From Flavobacteriales bacterium (lineage in GTDB: Bacteria; Bacteroidota; Bacteroidia; Flavobacteriales_G; Salibacteraceae): DNA of 21,959 nucleotides. The stretch covers positions 1 through 21,959 of the forward strand of contig DNTB01000010.1 of NCBI GenBank assembly GCA_003499525.1, in the 5' to 3' direction. Below are positions 1-6,973 of this stretch, in pieces (the first letter of the stretch is position 1; each line of letters begins with the position of its first letter). A model generated the notes under the pieces. It made no database searches and had not been told where the DNA came from. It saw only the letters and a program-made list of their open reading frames with translations. The position numbers and the translations under genes were made by a program.

Positions 1-225
1 TTGAAATTGATGTCGGTTGTAGCATTGGTGATCGCCCCGTCAATTGCCATTCCTTTGACAGATACAACTTCACAAAACCAGGAAGTTATTGAATATAAAA
101 TGACTGCCGAAGTTGACGAAAAAGTAGTGACAGAAGTGGAAGAGGTAACTAAGGTAGAAACCGAAGTCAAATCTTCAGGTGATGCTACTGCGCAAACCGA
201 TAATGAAGTTTCAGAAACGCCTTAA
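1..225 (+). CDS. hppA: C-terminal end of a membrane-bound (H+ or Na+) translocating pyrophosphatase, 5'-truncated
   Basis: Only the last 74 codons are present; the gene begins outside the window, and the TTG at base 1 is read as an internal Leu, not a start. The segment LKLMSVVALVIAPSIAI matches the last membrane helix of membrane pyrophosphatases, which hydrolyse PPi to pump H+ or Na+ across the inner membrane. After this helix comes a tail of about 55 residues rich in Glu, Val and Thr (for example KVVTEVEEVTKVETEV), longer than the short end usual in the family and probably disordered. The ion specificity cannot be judged because the catalytic and gate residues lie outside. A strong terminator follows 46 bases after the stop. 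The family call rests on one helix, so it is good but not certain. Confidence 0.8.
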   Translation: MKLMSVVALVIAPSIAIPLTDTTSQNQEVIEYKMTAEVDEKVVTEVEEVTKVETEVKSSGDATAQTDNEVSETP

Positions 226-270
226 AATAAAAAAGATGAAATGAACCAATAAAATTGATCGTTGATTGAT

Positions 271-299
271 AAAAGGCGGGTTTTGACCCGCCTTTTTTT
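271..299 (+). terminator. Rho-independent terminator after the pyrophosphatase gene
   Basis: The hairpin AAAAGGCGGG / CCCGCCTTTT has a TTTTGA loop and is followed by a run of T. It lies 46 bases after the pyrophosphatase stop codon and before the promoter of the next operon. The flanking A and T runs let it work in either direction. Confidence 0.9.
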
Positions 300-358
300 A
301 TGTCTATACCTCTCTTAAAAGCCAAACGATACTAAATTTACTGACTTCATCTAAATTT

Positions 359-390
359 ATTGTTCGCGATACATTAATACATTAATTTTG
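359..390 (+). promoter_or_regulatory. Bacteroidota-type sigma-A promoter of the acyltransferase-trhO-phosphorylase operon
   Basis: A -33 element ATTG (359-362) and a -7 element TAATTTTG (383-390) are separated by 20 bases. This matches the Bacteroidota consensus TTTG-N19-21-TAnnTTTG. The start codon at 409 lies 19 bases downstream, so the leader would be short. It also stands directly after a terminator, which fits a new transcription unit. Confidence 0.7.
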
Positions 391-408
391 CGGTTTAAGT
401 AATAAAGC

Positions 409-1047
409 ATGGATAAACCTGTGATGATCATTGGAGCCTCAGGATTGGGGAAAGCAGTACTGGATATTTTTACCCAAAACGATGTGGTGGTTTACGGTTT
501 TCTTGATGATAAAAAGGAGCGTCATGGGGAAACCATAGGTGGGATATCGGTATTGGGAAGCCCTGATGAGGCCACTTATTTTGACTTGTTGGGTCAGAAG
601 TGTGACGTTTTTGTAGCCAGTGATGACACTAAGCTCAAGAAAGGATTGATTCAAAAGCTCAGAAGGGAGAGAAAAGTAATGCCTGTAAATGCCATTCATC
701 CCAATGCCGGTATTGCTTCAACGGCTATTATCCATCATGGAAACTTGATTGCTGCACAGGTAAATATAGGCGCTAATGCTGAAGTTGGCAATCATTGTCT
801 GTTACATACTGCCTGTACGATCGAATACGGTGCCTCCATAGGCGATTTTTCACAAATAGGCGCCGGTACTATTATCGGTGCGGAAGCAAAAATTGGTAAA
901 GAAGTATTTGTCGGTAGCGGAGCTGTGGTGGTAGGAAATGTAGAAATCGAAGATGGAGCCAGCATTGGAGCTGGTTCTGTGGTAATTGGGAAAGTAGAAA
1001 AAGGTAAAACAGTGTTTGGTAATCCGGCAACGGAAATAAAGCGCTAA
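409..1047 (+). CDS. NeuD/PglD-family sugar O-/N-acyltransferase (left-handed beta-helix)
   Basis: The 212-residue protein starts with a Rossmann-like nucleotide-sugar binding segment (IIGASGLGKAVLDI, residues 7-20, and GFLDD, 30-34). From about residue 97 it continues as a left-handed parallel beta-helix of hexapeptide repeats (IGANAEVGNHC, IGAGTIIGAEAKIG, IGAGSVVIG) and ends GNPATEIKR. Families with this layout transfer an acetyl group from acetyl-CoA to a sugar, as in PglD of bacillosamine synthesis or NeuD on sialic acid. The motif that holds the catalytic His in PglD (IEHE) reads IEYG here, and the second conserved His (SHV) reads SQI (residues 138-150). Function is therefore uncertain; His133 sits where PglD has an Asn. 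No polysaccharide genes are next to it. It is first in a run with trhO, 4 bases apart. Confidence 0.8.
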   Translation: MDKPVMIIGASGLGKAVLDIFTQNDVVVYGFLDDKKERHGETIGGISVLGSPDEATYFDLLGQKCDVFVASDDTKLKKGLIQKLRRERKVMPVNAIHPNAGIASTAIIHHGNLIAAQVNIGANAEVGNHCLLHTACTIEYGASIGDFSQIGAGTIIGAEAKIGKEVFVGSGAVVVGNVEIEDGASIGAGSVVIGKVEKGKTVFGNPATEIKR

Positions 1048-1051
1048 GGAG

Positions 1052-1996
1052 ATGGAAGAAAAAAAATACTCTATACTGTTATATTATTGTTACTCAAAAA
1101 TTGAAGATCCTGATGCTTTTCGCATTGAACATCACTTGTTTTGCGTGAATAATGATCTTCGGGGTCGAATTATTATTGCGGAAGAAGGGCTTAATGGTAC
1201 AGTTTCCGGTTTGAAGGAAGACTGTGAAAAGTATATGAAGCATGTTAAGTCGGATCCTCGGTTCAGTCATACGGAATTTAAGGTAGAACCACACGATGAG
1301 CATGCCTTTCAAAAGTTAAATGTCCGCGTTAAAGATGAAATTGTCAACTCGGGGCTGAAGCACATCAACCCGATGGTCAAGACCGGTCAATACATAGAAC
1401 CGGAAGAATTCAGGAAGATCAAAAACAGTGAAGATGTGGTGATTGTCGATGTCCGGTCGAATTATGAGCATAAACTTGGCAAATTCAAAAATGCCATTAC
1501 TTTCGACATCAACCATTTTAGGGAATTTCCTGAAAAAGTAAAGGAGCTGGAACAATATAAAGGAAAGAAAATAGTTACCTATTGCACGGGCGGCATCAAA
1601 TGTGAGAAAGCCAGCGCATATTTACTTGAACAAGGCTTCGATAATGTTTATCAGCTTCATGGCGGCATTATCAAATACGGGCTGGAAGCCGAAGGCGAAG
1701 ACTTTGAAGGCAAATGTTATGTGTTTGACAATCGTGTAGCTACTGATGTAAACCATGTGAATCCAAGCGTGGTATCAACATGTTTTGTATGCGGCGCTAA
1801 CACTGATCATATGGTCAATTGCGCCAATCCGGAGTGCAATCGCCACACAACCATATGCCATGATTGTCTGGATGAGCTGGAAGGAGCCTGCTCGCCGGAA
1901 TGTATGGCTCATCCGGAGAAAAGGGAATACGATGGAACAGGATATTACGCAACTGAACAGAATGGATATAACCCTTACAGAGGACTTTACAGATAA
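1052..1996 (+). CDS. trhO: Oxygen-dependent tRNA uridine(34) hydroxylase TrhO (rhodanese-related)
   Basis: The 314-residue protein fits the TrhO (YceA) family, which makes 5-hydroxyuridine at position 34 of certain tRNAs in the cytosol. The N-terminal acylphosphatase-like part carries GLNGTVSG (residues 46-53). The central rhodanese domain has DVRSNYEH (133-140) and an active loop CTGGIKCEKA with Cys178 and Cys184. The C-terminal part is Cys-rich (Cys244, 247, 257, 262, 269, 272, 280, 284), as expected for the zinc-binding end of the family. The start is set by an AAGGAG ribosome site that overlaps the end of the upstream gene, so translation is probably coupled to the acyltransferase. Length and motif order are intact. 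Confidence 0.93.
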   Translation: MEEKKYSILLYYCYSKIEDPDAFRIEHHLFCVNNDLRGRIIIAEEGLNGTVSGLKEDCEKYMKHVKSDPRFSHTEFKVEPHDEHAFQKLNVRVKDEIVNSGLKHINPMVKTGQYIEPEEFRKIKNSEDVVIVDVRSNYEHKLGKFKNAITFDINHFREFPEKVKELEQYKGKKIVTYCTGGIKCEKASAYLLEQGFDNVYQLHGGIIKYGLEAEGEDFEGKCYVFDNRVATDVNHVNPSVVSTCFVCGANTDHMVNCANPECNRHTTICHDCLDELEGACSPECMAHPEKREYDGTGYYATEQNGYNPYRGLYR

Positions 1997-2029
1997 TCAT
2001 TAAAGCCCATTTTTGAACCCCGGAAACCC

Positions 2030-2899
2030 ATGCAACATTTTTCAGAAACAGACCTGATCCTGAATAAGGATGGAAGTGTGTACCATCTCAACCTCAAACC
2101 AGAAAACGTTGCCGACACTATATTACTCGTAGGCGATCCCGGTCATGTACACAAAGTAAGCCGGCATTTTGAAAAAGTTGAGTTTGAAATGAACCAGCGT
2201 GAGTTCATTACGCACACCGGCTACATTGGTAAAAAAAGACTTACGGTTTTGAGCACGGGCATGGGAATGGACAATATTGAAATAGCCATGATCGAAATTG
2301 ATGCGCTGTTCAATATTGATCTTAAAAAACGCAAACCGAAAAATAAACCCACCTCAGTACAATTCATTCGAATTGGCGCCTCAGGCGCAATCCATGAAAA
2401 TATTGATGTAGGCACACATCTGATATCGGAATACGCCGTTGGATTAGGCAACTTAATGTCGTTTTATGATTTAAAACAGACTGAAGAAGAAAATGCTATT
2501 AACCAAATACTACACCAGAAATTCCGGTTTCCATTTGAATCGTATTGCGTCAAGTGCTCCGATAATCTGAACCGGCTTTTTGAAGAAAACCTGCAGCGGG
2601 GAGTTACCATTACTACCCCGGGGTTTTATGCCCCGCAGGGAAGAAGTATAAGAGTGCCCACTAAATATGCCAATTTTCTTGATGAATTAATTTACCTGCA
2701 TGCTTCCAACTTTTGGTTTACCAATTTTGAAATGGAAACAGCTGCTATTTATGCCATGAGCAGATTACTGGGTCACGAAGCGATCAGTTTGAATGCCATA
2801 ATCGCCAACCGGATGAAAAAAACGTTTGCCAAAGACCCGAATAAAGTGATCGATGAACTGATTTTGAATACCTTAAAAAAGCTTACCGAAACGGAATAG
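2030..2899 (+). CDS. Nucleoside phosphorylase, uridine-phosphorylase-like (NP-I family)
   Basis: The 289-residue cytosolic enzyme belongs to the NP-I family, which splits nucleosides with phosphate into base and ribose-1-phosphate. Visible family motifs are GDPGHVHKVS near residues 35-44 (phosphate loop), STGMGMDN (75-82), RIGASGAI (114-121), APQGR (201-205, resembling the Gln/Arg pair that reads the uracil ring in uridine phosphorylase) and FEMETAAIYA (233-242, ribose site). In E. coli Udp and DeoD the GDP loop has an Arg that holds phosphate; the equivalent residue here is His39. The substrate is most likely uridine, but purine nucleosides cannot be ruled out. It follows trhO after 33 bases without a visible terminator, so it probably shares that transcript, and it converges on the ABC-F gene with only 5 bases between stops. 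Confidence 0.85.
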   Translation: MQHFSETDLILNKDGSVYHLNLKPENVADTILLVGDPGHVHKVSRHFEKVEFEMNQREFITHTGYIGKKRLTVLSTGMGMDNIEIAMIEIDALFNIDLKKRKPKNKPTSVQFIRIGASGAIHENIDVGTHLISEYAVGLGNLMSFYDLKQTEEENAINQILHQKFRFPFESYCVKCSDNLNRLFEENLQRGVTITTPGFYAPQGRSIRVPTKYANFLDELIYLHASNFWFTNFEMETAAIYAMSRLLGHEAISLNAIIANRMKKTFAKDPNKVIDELILNTLKKLTETE

Positions 2900-2904
2900 T
2901 CCCT

Positions 2905-4764
2905 TCAAACAAATTCTGAAAGCTCAAGCCACCTGTCTGACTTGGTTTCCAGTTCGGCATTTATCGATTCAACGCGTTGCGACCAGTCCATCAATTGAGC
3001 ATGGTCGACGTCGGCATCATTCATTTTTGACACCAGCCCGGCCTTTTCGGCTTCAAGGGCTTCAATTTCTTTTTCCAGTTCTTCAAACTCCTTTTTTTCT
3101 TTGTAGGAAAGCCTGGTTTTAGGTTTATCTCTTTGAGGCTGCTTTACCTTTTCTGCCTTTTTCCCTTTTTTCTCTTGTTGTGTGTTTTCGAGCTCCAACT
3201 CTCTTGCGGCACGATACTGCGAATAGTTCCCCGGATAATCCCGTATTTGCTTTTGACCCAGCACAAAACAATGTTTTACCAAACGGTCCATAAAAAATCG
3301 ATCATGTGAGACCACGATCAATACTCCTTCAAAATAATAAAGATACTCCTCCAACACGGTAAGCGTCGTGAGGTCCAGGTCATTGGTCGGTTCATCCAAA
3401 ATGAGAAAATTCGGATTCCTGATCAGCACTCGTAGCAGTTGAAGTCGCTTCTTTTCTCCACCACTCAGCTTGCCTACGTAGGTGTACTGCATTTCAGGAG
3501 TGAACAAAAACTGCTGGAGAAACTGAGAAGCAGTGACGACCCCTCCGTCTTTAAGCGTGATCACCTCTGCCACTTCTTTTACTACATCGATCACCCTTTG
3601 GTCATCAGAAAAGGGCGGCTTTTCCTGCGTGAAGTAGCCAAACTCTACCGTGTCGCCCAATTCTATTTCACCTTTAAAATCCTCATCGCGACCTGTGATA
3701 ATATTGAGAAAACTGGTTTTACCGCTGCCATTTTTACCAATGACCCCTACGCGATCTTTTCGCTGAAAAATATAATTGAAATGCTCAAATAAAACCTCAT
3801 TATCCCAGGCTTTGCCTATGTCATGCACCTCCATAACCTTCTTGCCCAGCCGTTTGGCCTGGATTTGAAACTGCAAAGACGAGACCTCCGTGGATTGACT
3901 GGCTTTTTCCTTAAGCTCTTCAAAAGCATCGAGTCTGTATTTCGCTTTTGTACCTCTCGCCTTGGGCTGCCGCCTGATCCAATCCAGCTCTTTGCGCATC
4001 AGGTTTTTGGCCTTATCAATCCCCGCCGCTTCCTGCTGTTGCCTTTCCGTCTTTTTTTCCAGATAGTACGAATAGTTGCCTTGGTAGGTATAAAGCTTAC
4101 CTTTGTCAATTTCTACAATTTCGTTGGTCACATCTTCCAAAAAATAGCGATCGTGTGTGACCAGCAATAGTGATTGGTTGGCCGTTGATAAATATTGCTG
4201 CAGCCATTCTATTACGTCGAGATCGAGATGGTTGGTCGGTTCGTCCAATATGAGAAAGTCCGGTTTTTCCAGTAATACTTCGGCTAATGCCAGGCGCTTT
4301 CGCTGACCCCCTGAAAGTTCATGAACCCTCTGATCAAGCTGGTTGATGCCCAATTTGCCAAGCACTTCTTTCATTTGTACTTCATAGTCCCAGGCGCCTG
4401 AAGTTTCCATTTCTTCCATCAGCGCAGTCAGGTCATCACTTTGTTGCATTAATGCTTTTTCGTACCGCAACACAAGGTTGGCAATATCGTTATCGGCATG
4501 GAAAATGGCTTGTTGAATGGTAAGCGCACCCGGCCATAATGGATTTTGTGATAAAAAACCGACTTTAATGCCTTTTCTAAAAACCACCTGACCCGTATCG
4601 GGGGCTTCCTGCCCTGCTATAATTCGCATAAGTGTACTTTTCCCCGATCCGTTGCGGCCCACCAGGGCCACTTTTTGCCCCTGGTTGATACCAAAAGTGG
4701 CCCCTGAAAAAAGCTGGCGGCTATCGTAGCTCTTCGATAGCTGTTCTACTGATAAATAATTCAT
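2905..4764 (-). CDS. ABC-F family ATPase, Uup-like
   Basis: The 619-residue protein holds two ABC cassettes and no membrane helices, which marks a soluble ABC-F protein acting at the ribosome or on nucleic acids. Cassette 1 has Walker A GRNGSGKST (36-44), signature LSGGQRKRL (150-158) and Walker B LILDEPTNHLD (171-181). Cassette 2 has GKNGSGKTS (343-351), LSGGEKKRL (433-441) and LILDEPTNDLD (454-464). Between them lies the basic linker (about 240-290, with RRQPKARGTKAKYR), the family hallmark. After residue 525 there is a Lys/Glu-rich stretch and a C-terminal coiled coil (about 553-612), as in Uup. The start overlaps the stop of the upstream small gene by four bases (ATGA), indicating translational coupling. 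Confidence 0.93.
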   Translation of the reverse strand: MNYLSVEQLSKSYDSRQLFSGATFGINQGQKVALVGRNGSGKSTLMRIIAGQEAPDTGQVVFRKGIKVGFLSQNPLWPGALTIQQAIFHADNDIANLVLRYEKALMQQSDDLTALMEEMETSGAWDYEVQMKEVLGKLGINQLDQRVHELSGGQRKRLALAEVLLEKPDFLILDEPTNHLDLDVIEWLQQYLSTANQSLLLVTHDRYFLEDVTNEIVEIDKGKLYTYQGNYSYYLEKKTERQQQEAAGIDKAKNLMRKELDWIRRQPKARGTKAKYRLDAFEELKEKASQSTEVSSLQFQIQAKRLGKKVMEVHDIGKAWDNEVLFEHFNYIFQRKDRVGVIGKNGSGKTSFLNIITGRDEDFKGEIELGDTVEFGYFTQEKPPFSDDQRVIDVVKEVAEVITLKDGGVVTASQFLQQFLFTPEMQYTYVGKLSGGEKKRLQLLRVLIRNPNFLILDEPTNDLDLTTLTVLEEYLYYFEGVLIVVSHDRFFMDRLVKHCFVLGQKQIRDYPGNYSQYRAARELELENTQQEKKGKKAEKVKQPQRDKPKTRLSYKEKKEFEELEKEIEALEAEKAGLVSKMNDADVDHAQLMDWSQRVESINAELETKSDRWLELSEFV

Positions 4765-5042
4765 TTCCCGCTTTTTCGCTTAAATAAATCTTCAAAAGCA
4801 TCACGTAGCTCTTTTGAGGAGTTGCTCACAAACTTTTCCAGTTGTTCGAATTTATCTTTGTGTTCTTCACGAAATCGACTGAACTCCTCATCTACGTAGT
4901 CGCGATTGCGTTTGAGTTCATCAAGCCTTTTCCTTATCTCATGCTTGATTTCCTCTTTATCGATATCAGATTTATCCATCAGCTCGTCCAGTTTGTCTGC
5001 CAGCTTGTCGAACAGGTTTTTTGCTTTCTCTCTGTATGCCAT
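4761..5042 (-). CDS. Small charged coiled-coil protein of unknown function
   Basis: This 93-residue protein has no signal peptide, membrane helix or Cys. It is almost wholly helical and charged (LFDKLADKLDELMDK near the N terminus, then EEIKHEIRKRLDELKR), suggesting a soluble coiled coil. I do not recognise a named family. The 4-base overlap with the ABC-F start supports it as a real gene and suggests the two are made together. An antisense reading frame (4842-5105) over the same DNA has hydrophobic low-complexity content and no context, so this strand is preferred. An 8-base inverted repeat sits immediately before its start codon. Confidence 0.7.
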   Translation of the reverse strand: MAYREKAKNLFDKLADKLDELMDKSDIDKEEIKHEIRKRLDELKRNRDYVDEEFSRFREEHKDKFEQLEKFVSNSSKELRDAFEDLFKRKSGK

Positions 5043-5066
5043 AATTTTACATTTCCCGGTAAAATT
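5043..5066. repeat. Inverted repeat abutting the start of the small coiled-coil gene
   Basis: AATTTTAC and GTAAAATT are exact inverted copies with an 8-base spacer. The repeat ends one base before the start codon at 5042 (- strand), so it would form a hairpin over the ribosome-binding region or act as an operator. There is no T run that would make it a terminator. Role is unknown. Confidence 0.4.
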
Positions 5067-5137
5067 AATACTTTACCACCATCAATGAAAAACATTTGTG
5101 ATTAGACCAAAAACTTATCATTATTAACCACAATTTG

Positions 5138-5145
5138 TATATTTG
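5138..5145 (+). promoter_or_regulatory. Putative -7 promoter box upstream of the lipoprotein-cmk-ispH run
   Basis: TATATTTG matches the Bacteroidota -7 consensus TAnnTTTG and lies 20 bases before the lipoprotein start codon. No convincing -33 TTG is seen at the proper distance, so the call rests on one box and its position in the divergent gap. Confidence 0.5.
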
Positions 5146-5164
5146 CACACTGAAACTCAGTGAT

Positions 5165-5299
5165 ATGAAGAATTTTCTGTCGTACTTCACCGTTTTGTGC
5201 CTTGCACTTCTGATTACAGCGGCCTGTACCACCCATAAACCCAAAAAAAGAAGCCTGCCTAAAAAAGGCCCAATTCCTTGTCCGGTAAAAGACTGTTGA
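5165..5299 (+). CDS. Very small lipoprotein (44 aa) with C-terminal CPxxDC motif
   Basis: The frame runs ATG to TGA with 44 codons. It encodes a signal peptide (MKNFLSYFTVLCLALLITAA) followed directly by Cys21, a likely lipidation site although the -3 residue Thr is not the canonical Leu. The mature part is only 24 residues, very basic (HKPKKRSLPKKG), and ends CPVKDC. It would sit in the inner or outer membrane facing the periplasm; function is unknown. It lies 4 bases before cmk and just after a -7 box, so it appears to be the first gene of this transcript. Signal peptide, lipobox and spacing support it as real despite its size. Confidence 0.7.
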   Translation: MKNFLSYFTVLCLALLITAACTTHKPKKRSLPKKGPIPCPVKDC

Positions 5300-5303
5300 C
5301 ATT

Positions 5304-5987
5304 ATGAAGGAAAAATTTATCGTAGCCATCGATGGTCAATCAGGATGTGGAAAGAGCTCGACTGCAAAAGCTATCGCCGCTGAGTTGGGATATATTTATA
5401 TCGATACAGGCGCCATGTACAGGGCCACCACGCTTTACCTATTAAAAAACGATACAGACATTTACAATGAGCAGGCGCTTGAAAATGCATTGAAACAAAT
5501 TAGTTTAACATTTCGAAATAGTAAAGGGGGCAGCGAACAGGAAATTTATCTGAATGGGGTCTCGGTGGAAAAAGACATCCGTCAACAATTTGTGTCGGAT
5601 AAAGTGAGTGAGGTAAGTGCCATTCCAAGAGTACGACGACAAATGGTGGGTTTGCAAAGGGCCCTTGGTAATGCCGGAGGAGTAGTAATGGATGGCCGTG
5701 ATATTGGTACCGTGGTTTTTCCCAATGCCGACGTGAAAATTTTCATGAAGGCAGACCTTGACATCCGGGCCAAGAGACGTTTGAAAGAACTGGAAGAGAA
5801 CAACATACCTGCCGTACTGGAAGAGGTTGAAAAAAACCTGGCAGCGCGTGATAAAATTGACAGCGCCAGGTTAGACAGCCCACTTAAAAAAGCAGATGAC
5901 GCGATTGAAATAGATACAAGTCAACTAAGTTTTGACGAACAGGTTAATAAAATATTGGACTTAATAAAAAGTAAACAAGTAGCTTAA
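5304..5987 (+). CDS. cmk: Cytidylate (CMP/dCMP) kinase
   Basis: The 227-residue protein is a full-length cytosolic CMP kinase, which phosphorylates CMP and dCMP with ATP to give CDP and dCDP. It has the P-loop GQSGCGKSS (residues 11-19), the DTGAMYR motif (34-40), the GRDIGTVVFP nucleotide-binding motif (131-140) and the lid segment ARDKIDSAR with SPL following (181-193). Length is normal for the family. It follows the small lipoprotein by 4 bases and precedes ispH by 8 bases, so the three are probably cotranscribed. Confidence 0.96.
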   Translation: MKEKFIVAIDGQSGCGKSSTAKAIAAELGYIYIDTGAMYRATTLYLLKNDTDIYNEQALENALKQISLTFRNSKGGSEQEIYLNGVSVEKDIRQQFVSDKVSEVSAIPRVRRQMVGLQRALGNAGGVVMDGRDIGTVVFPNADVKIFMKADLDIRAKRRLKELEENNIPAVLEEVEKNLAARDKIDSARLDSPLKKADDAIEIDTSQLSFDEQVNKILDLIKSKQVA

Positions 5988-5995
5988 GCAGCCTT

Positions 5996-6873
5996 ATGCA
6001 AGTGACAATAGATAAAAATTCGGGTTATTGTTTTGGAGTTGAGTATGCCATTCAAATGGCTGAAGATGAAATGGAGAATGGAGGGGAATTGTATTGCCTG
6101 GGTGATATTGTACACAATGATATGGAGGTCAAAAGGTTAAATGAGAAAGGCCTGCGCATCATATCCAGGAAAGAACTAAAAGATCTTAGTGATTGCAAGG
6201 TGCTGATCAGGGCCCATGGTGAACCGCCTGATACCTATAAGTTAGCTCTAAAAAATAATATTGAACTTATTGATGCATCGTGCCCGGTGGTTTTAAATTG
6301 CAAAACAGGGTGAAGCACGCGTTTGATAAGATCAAGGGAAATGAAGGTCAGGTAGTGATATATGGTAAGAAAGGCCATGCTGAGGTAGTGGGGCTTTCCG
6401 GTCAAACCAACGAAGAGGCCATGATCGTGATGGAAGAAAATGATCTTGAAAAGATAGATTATTCAAAGCCGATTTCACTATTCAGCCAAACCACGAAAAG
6501 CACCCGGGGCTTTTATGACCTGAAAAGTAAAATTGAAGAGCGGATCAAGGCCATCAGAGGTGAAGAAGGACTGGCACAGTTTGATGCCAACGACAGCATT
6601 TGCCGTCAGGTTTCGAACCGGGAACCCCAGCTCAGAAAATTTGCAAAAGAACACGATGTGATCGTTTTTGTGAGTGGAAAGAAAAGCTCCAACGGTAAAG
6701 CGCTTTTTAATGTTTGCCGTCAGGAAAACGAAAGAAGCTATTTCATAGAAAATGAGGATGAACTCAAAAGCGACTGGTTCCGGACAAAGGATACAGTGGG
6801 GATCTGCGGAGCCACATCAACACCTATGTGGTTGATGGAAAATATTGAGCAACACATTATTAACCTGAATTGA
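5996..6873 (+). pseudogene. ispH: 4-hydroxy-3-methylbut-2-enyl diphosphate reductase IspH, interrupted by a one-base frame change
   Basis: IspH is the last enzyme of the MEP isoprenoid pathway and carries a [4Fe-4S] cluster held by three Cys. The first frame (5996-6313) has Cys12 (SGYCFGV), His74 (RAHGEPP) and Cys96 (DASCPVVL), then runs into TGA. The second frame (to 6873) resumes with LQNRVKHAF and contains GKKGHAE, SQTTKSTRGF and the third cluster Cys in NDSICRQVSNRE. Joining the frames near 6292-6298 restores 292 residues with nothing missing, close to normal family length. The simplest cause is one lost A in the TTTTAAAT run (GTT TTA AAA TTG expected), either a sequencing error or a real mutation. 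The zero-frame codons form T TTA AAT, which also fits a -1 slippery heptamer. Confidence 0.9.
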
Positions 6874-6931
6874 CAATTAACTTCAGGGCGAACAAAAGAC
6901 GTTGAAATTAAGGTTAAAAGCAAAAAATAAT

Positions 6932-6939
6932 TATTTTTG
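6932..6939 (+). promoter_or_regulatory. Putative -7 promoter box of the nqr operon
   Basis: TATTTTTG matches TAnnTTTG and lies 34 bases before the nqrA start codon, in the 100-base gap after ispH. The nearest upstream TTG (6902-6904) is 27 bases away, longer than the usual 19-21, so the -33 element is weak or absent. Confidence 0.45.
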
Positions 6940-6973
6940 CGCTTTAAAATGCGGTATAAATCAAGGTTCATAG

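Noticed and set aside
2897..2905. Terminator between the converging phosphorylase and ABC-F genes
   Set aside because: Only 5 bases separate the stops and no hairpin with a T run was found around them.
3439..4170. Two antisense open frames (3439-3792 and 3823-4170, + strand) within the ABC-F gene
   Set aside because: They lie wholly inside a well-supported ABC-F coding region, have no family motifs and no start context.
4842..5105. Antisense hydrophobic frame (+ strand) over the small coiled-coil gene
   Set aside because: Phe/Val-rich mirror of a Lys/Glu-rich coding strand; the - strand gene has the ATGA overlap with the ABC-F gene.
5102..5329. Antisense 75-residue frame over the small lipoprotein
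   Set aside because: It overlaps the cmk start and the -7 box, and the + strand frame has a proper signal peptide and lipobox.
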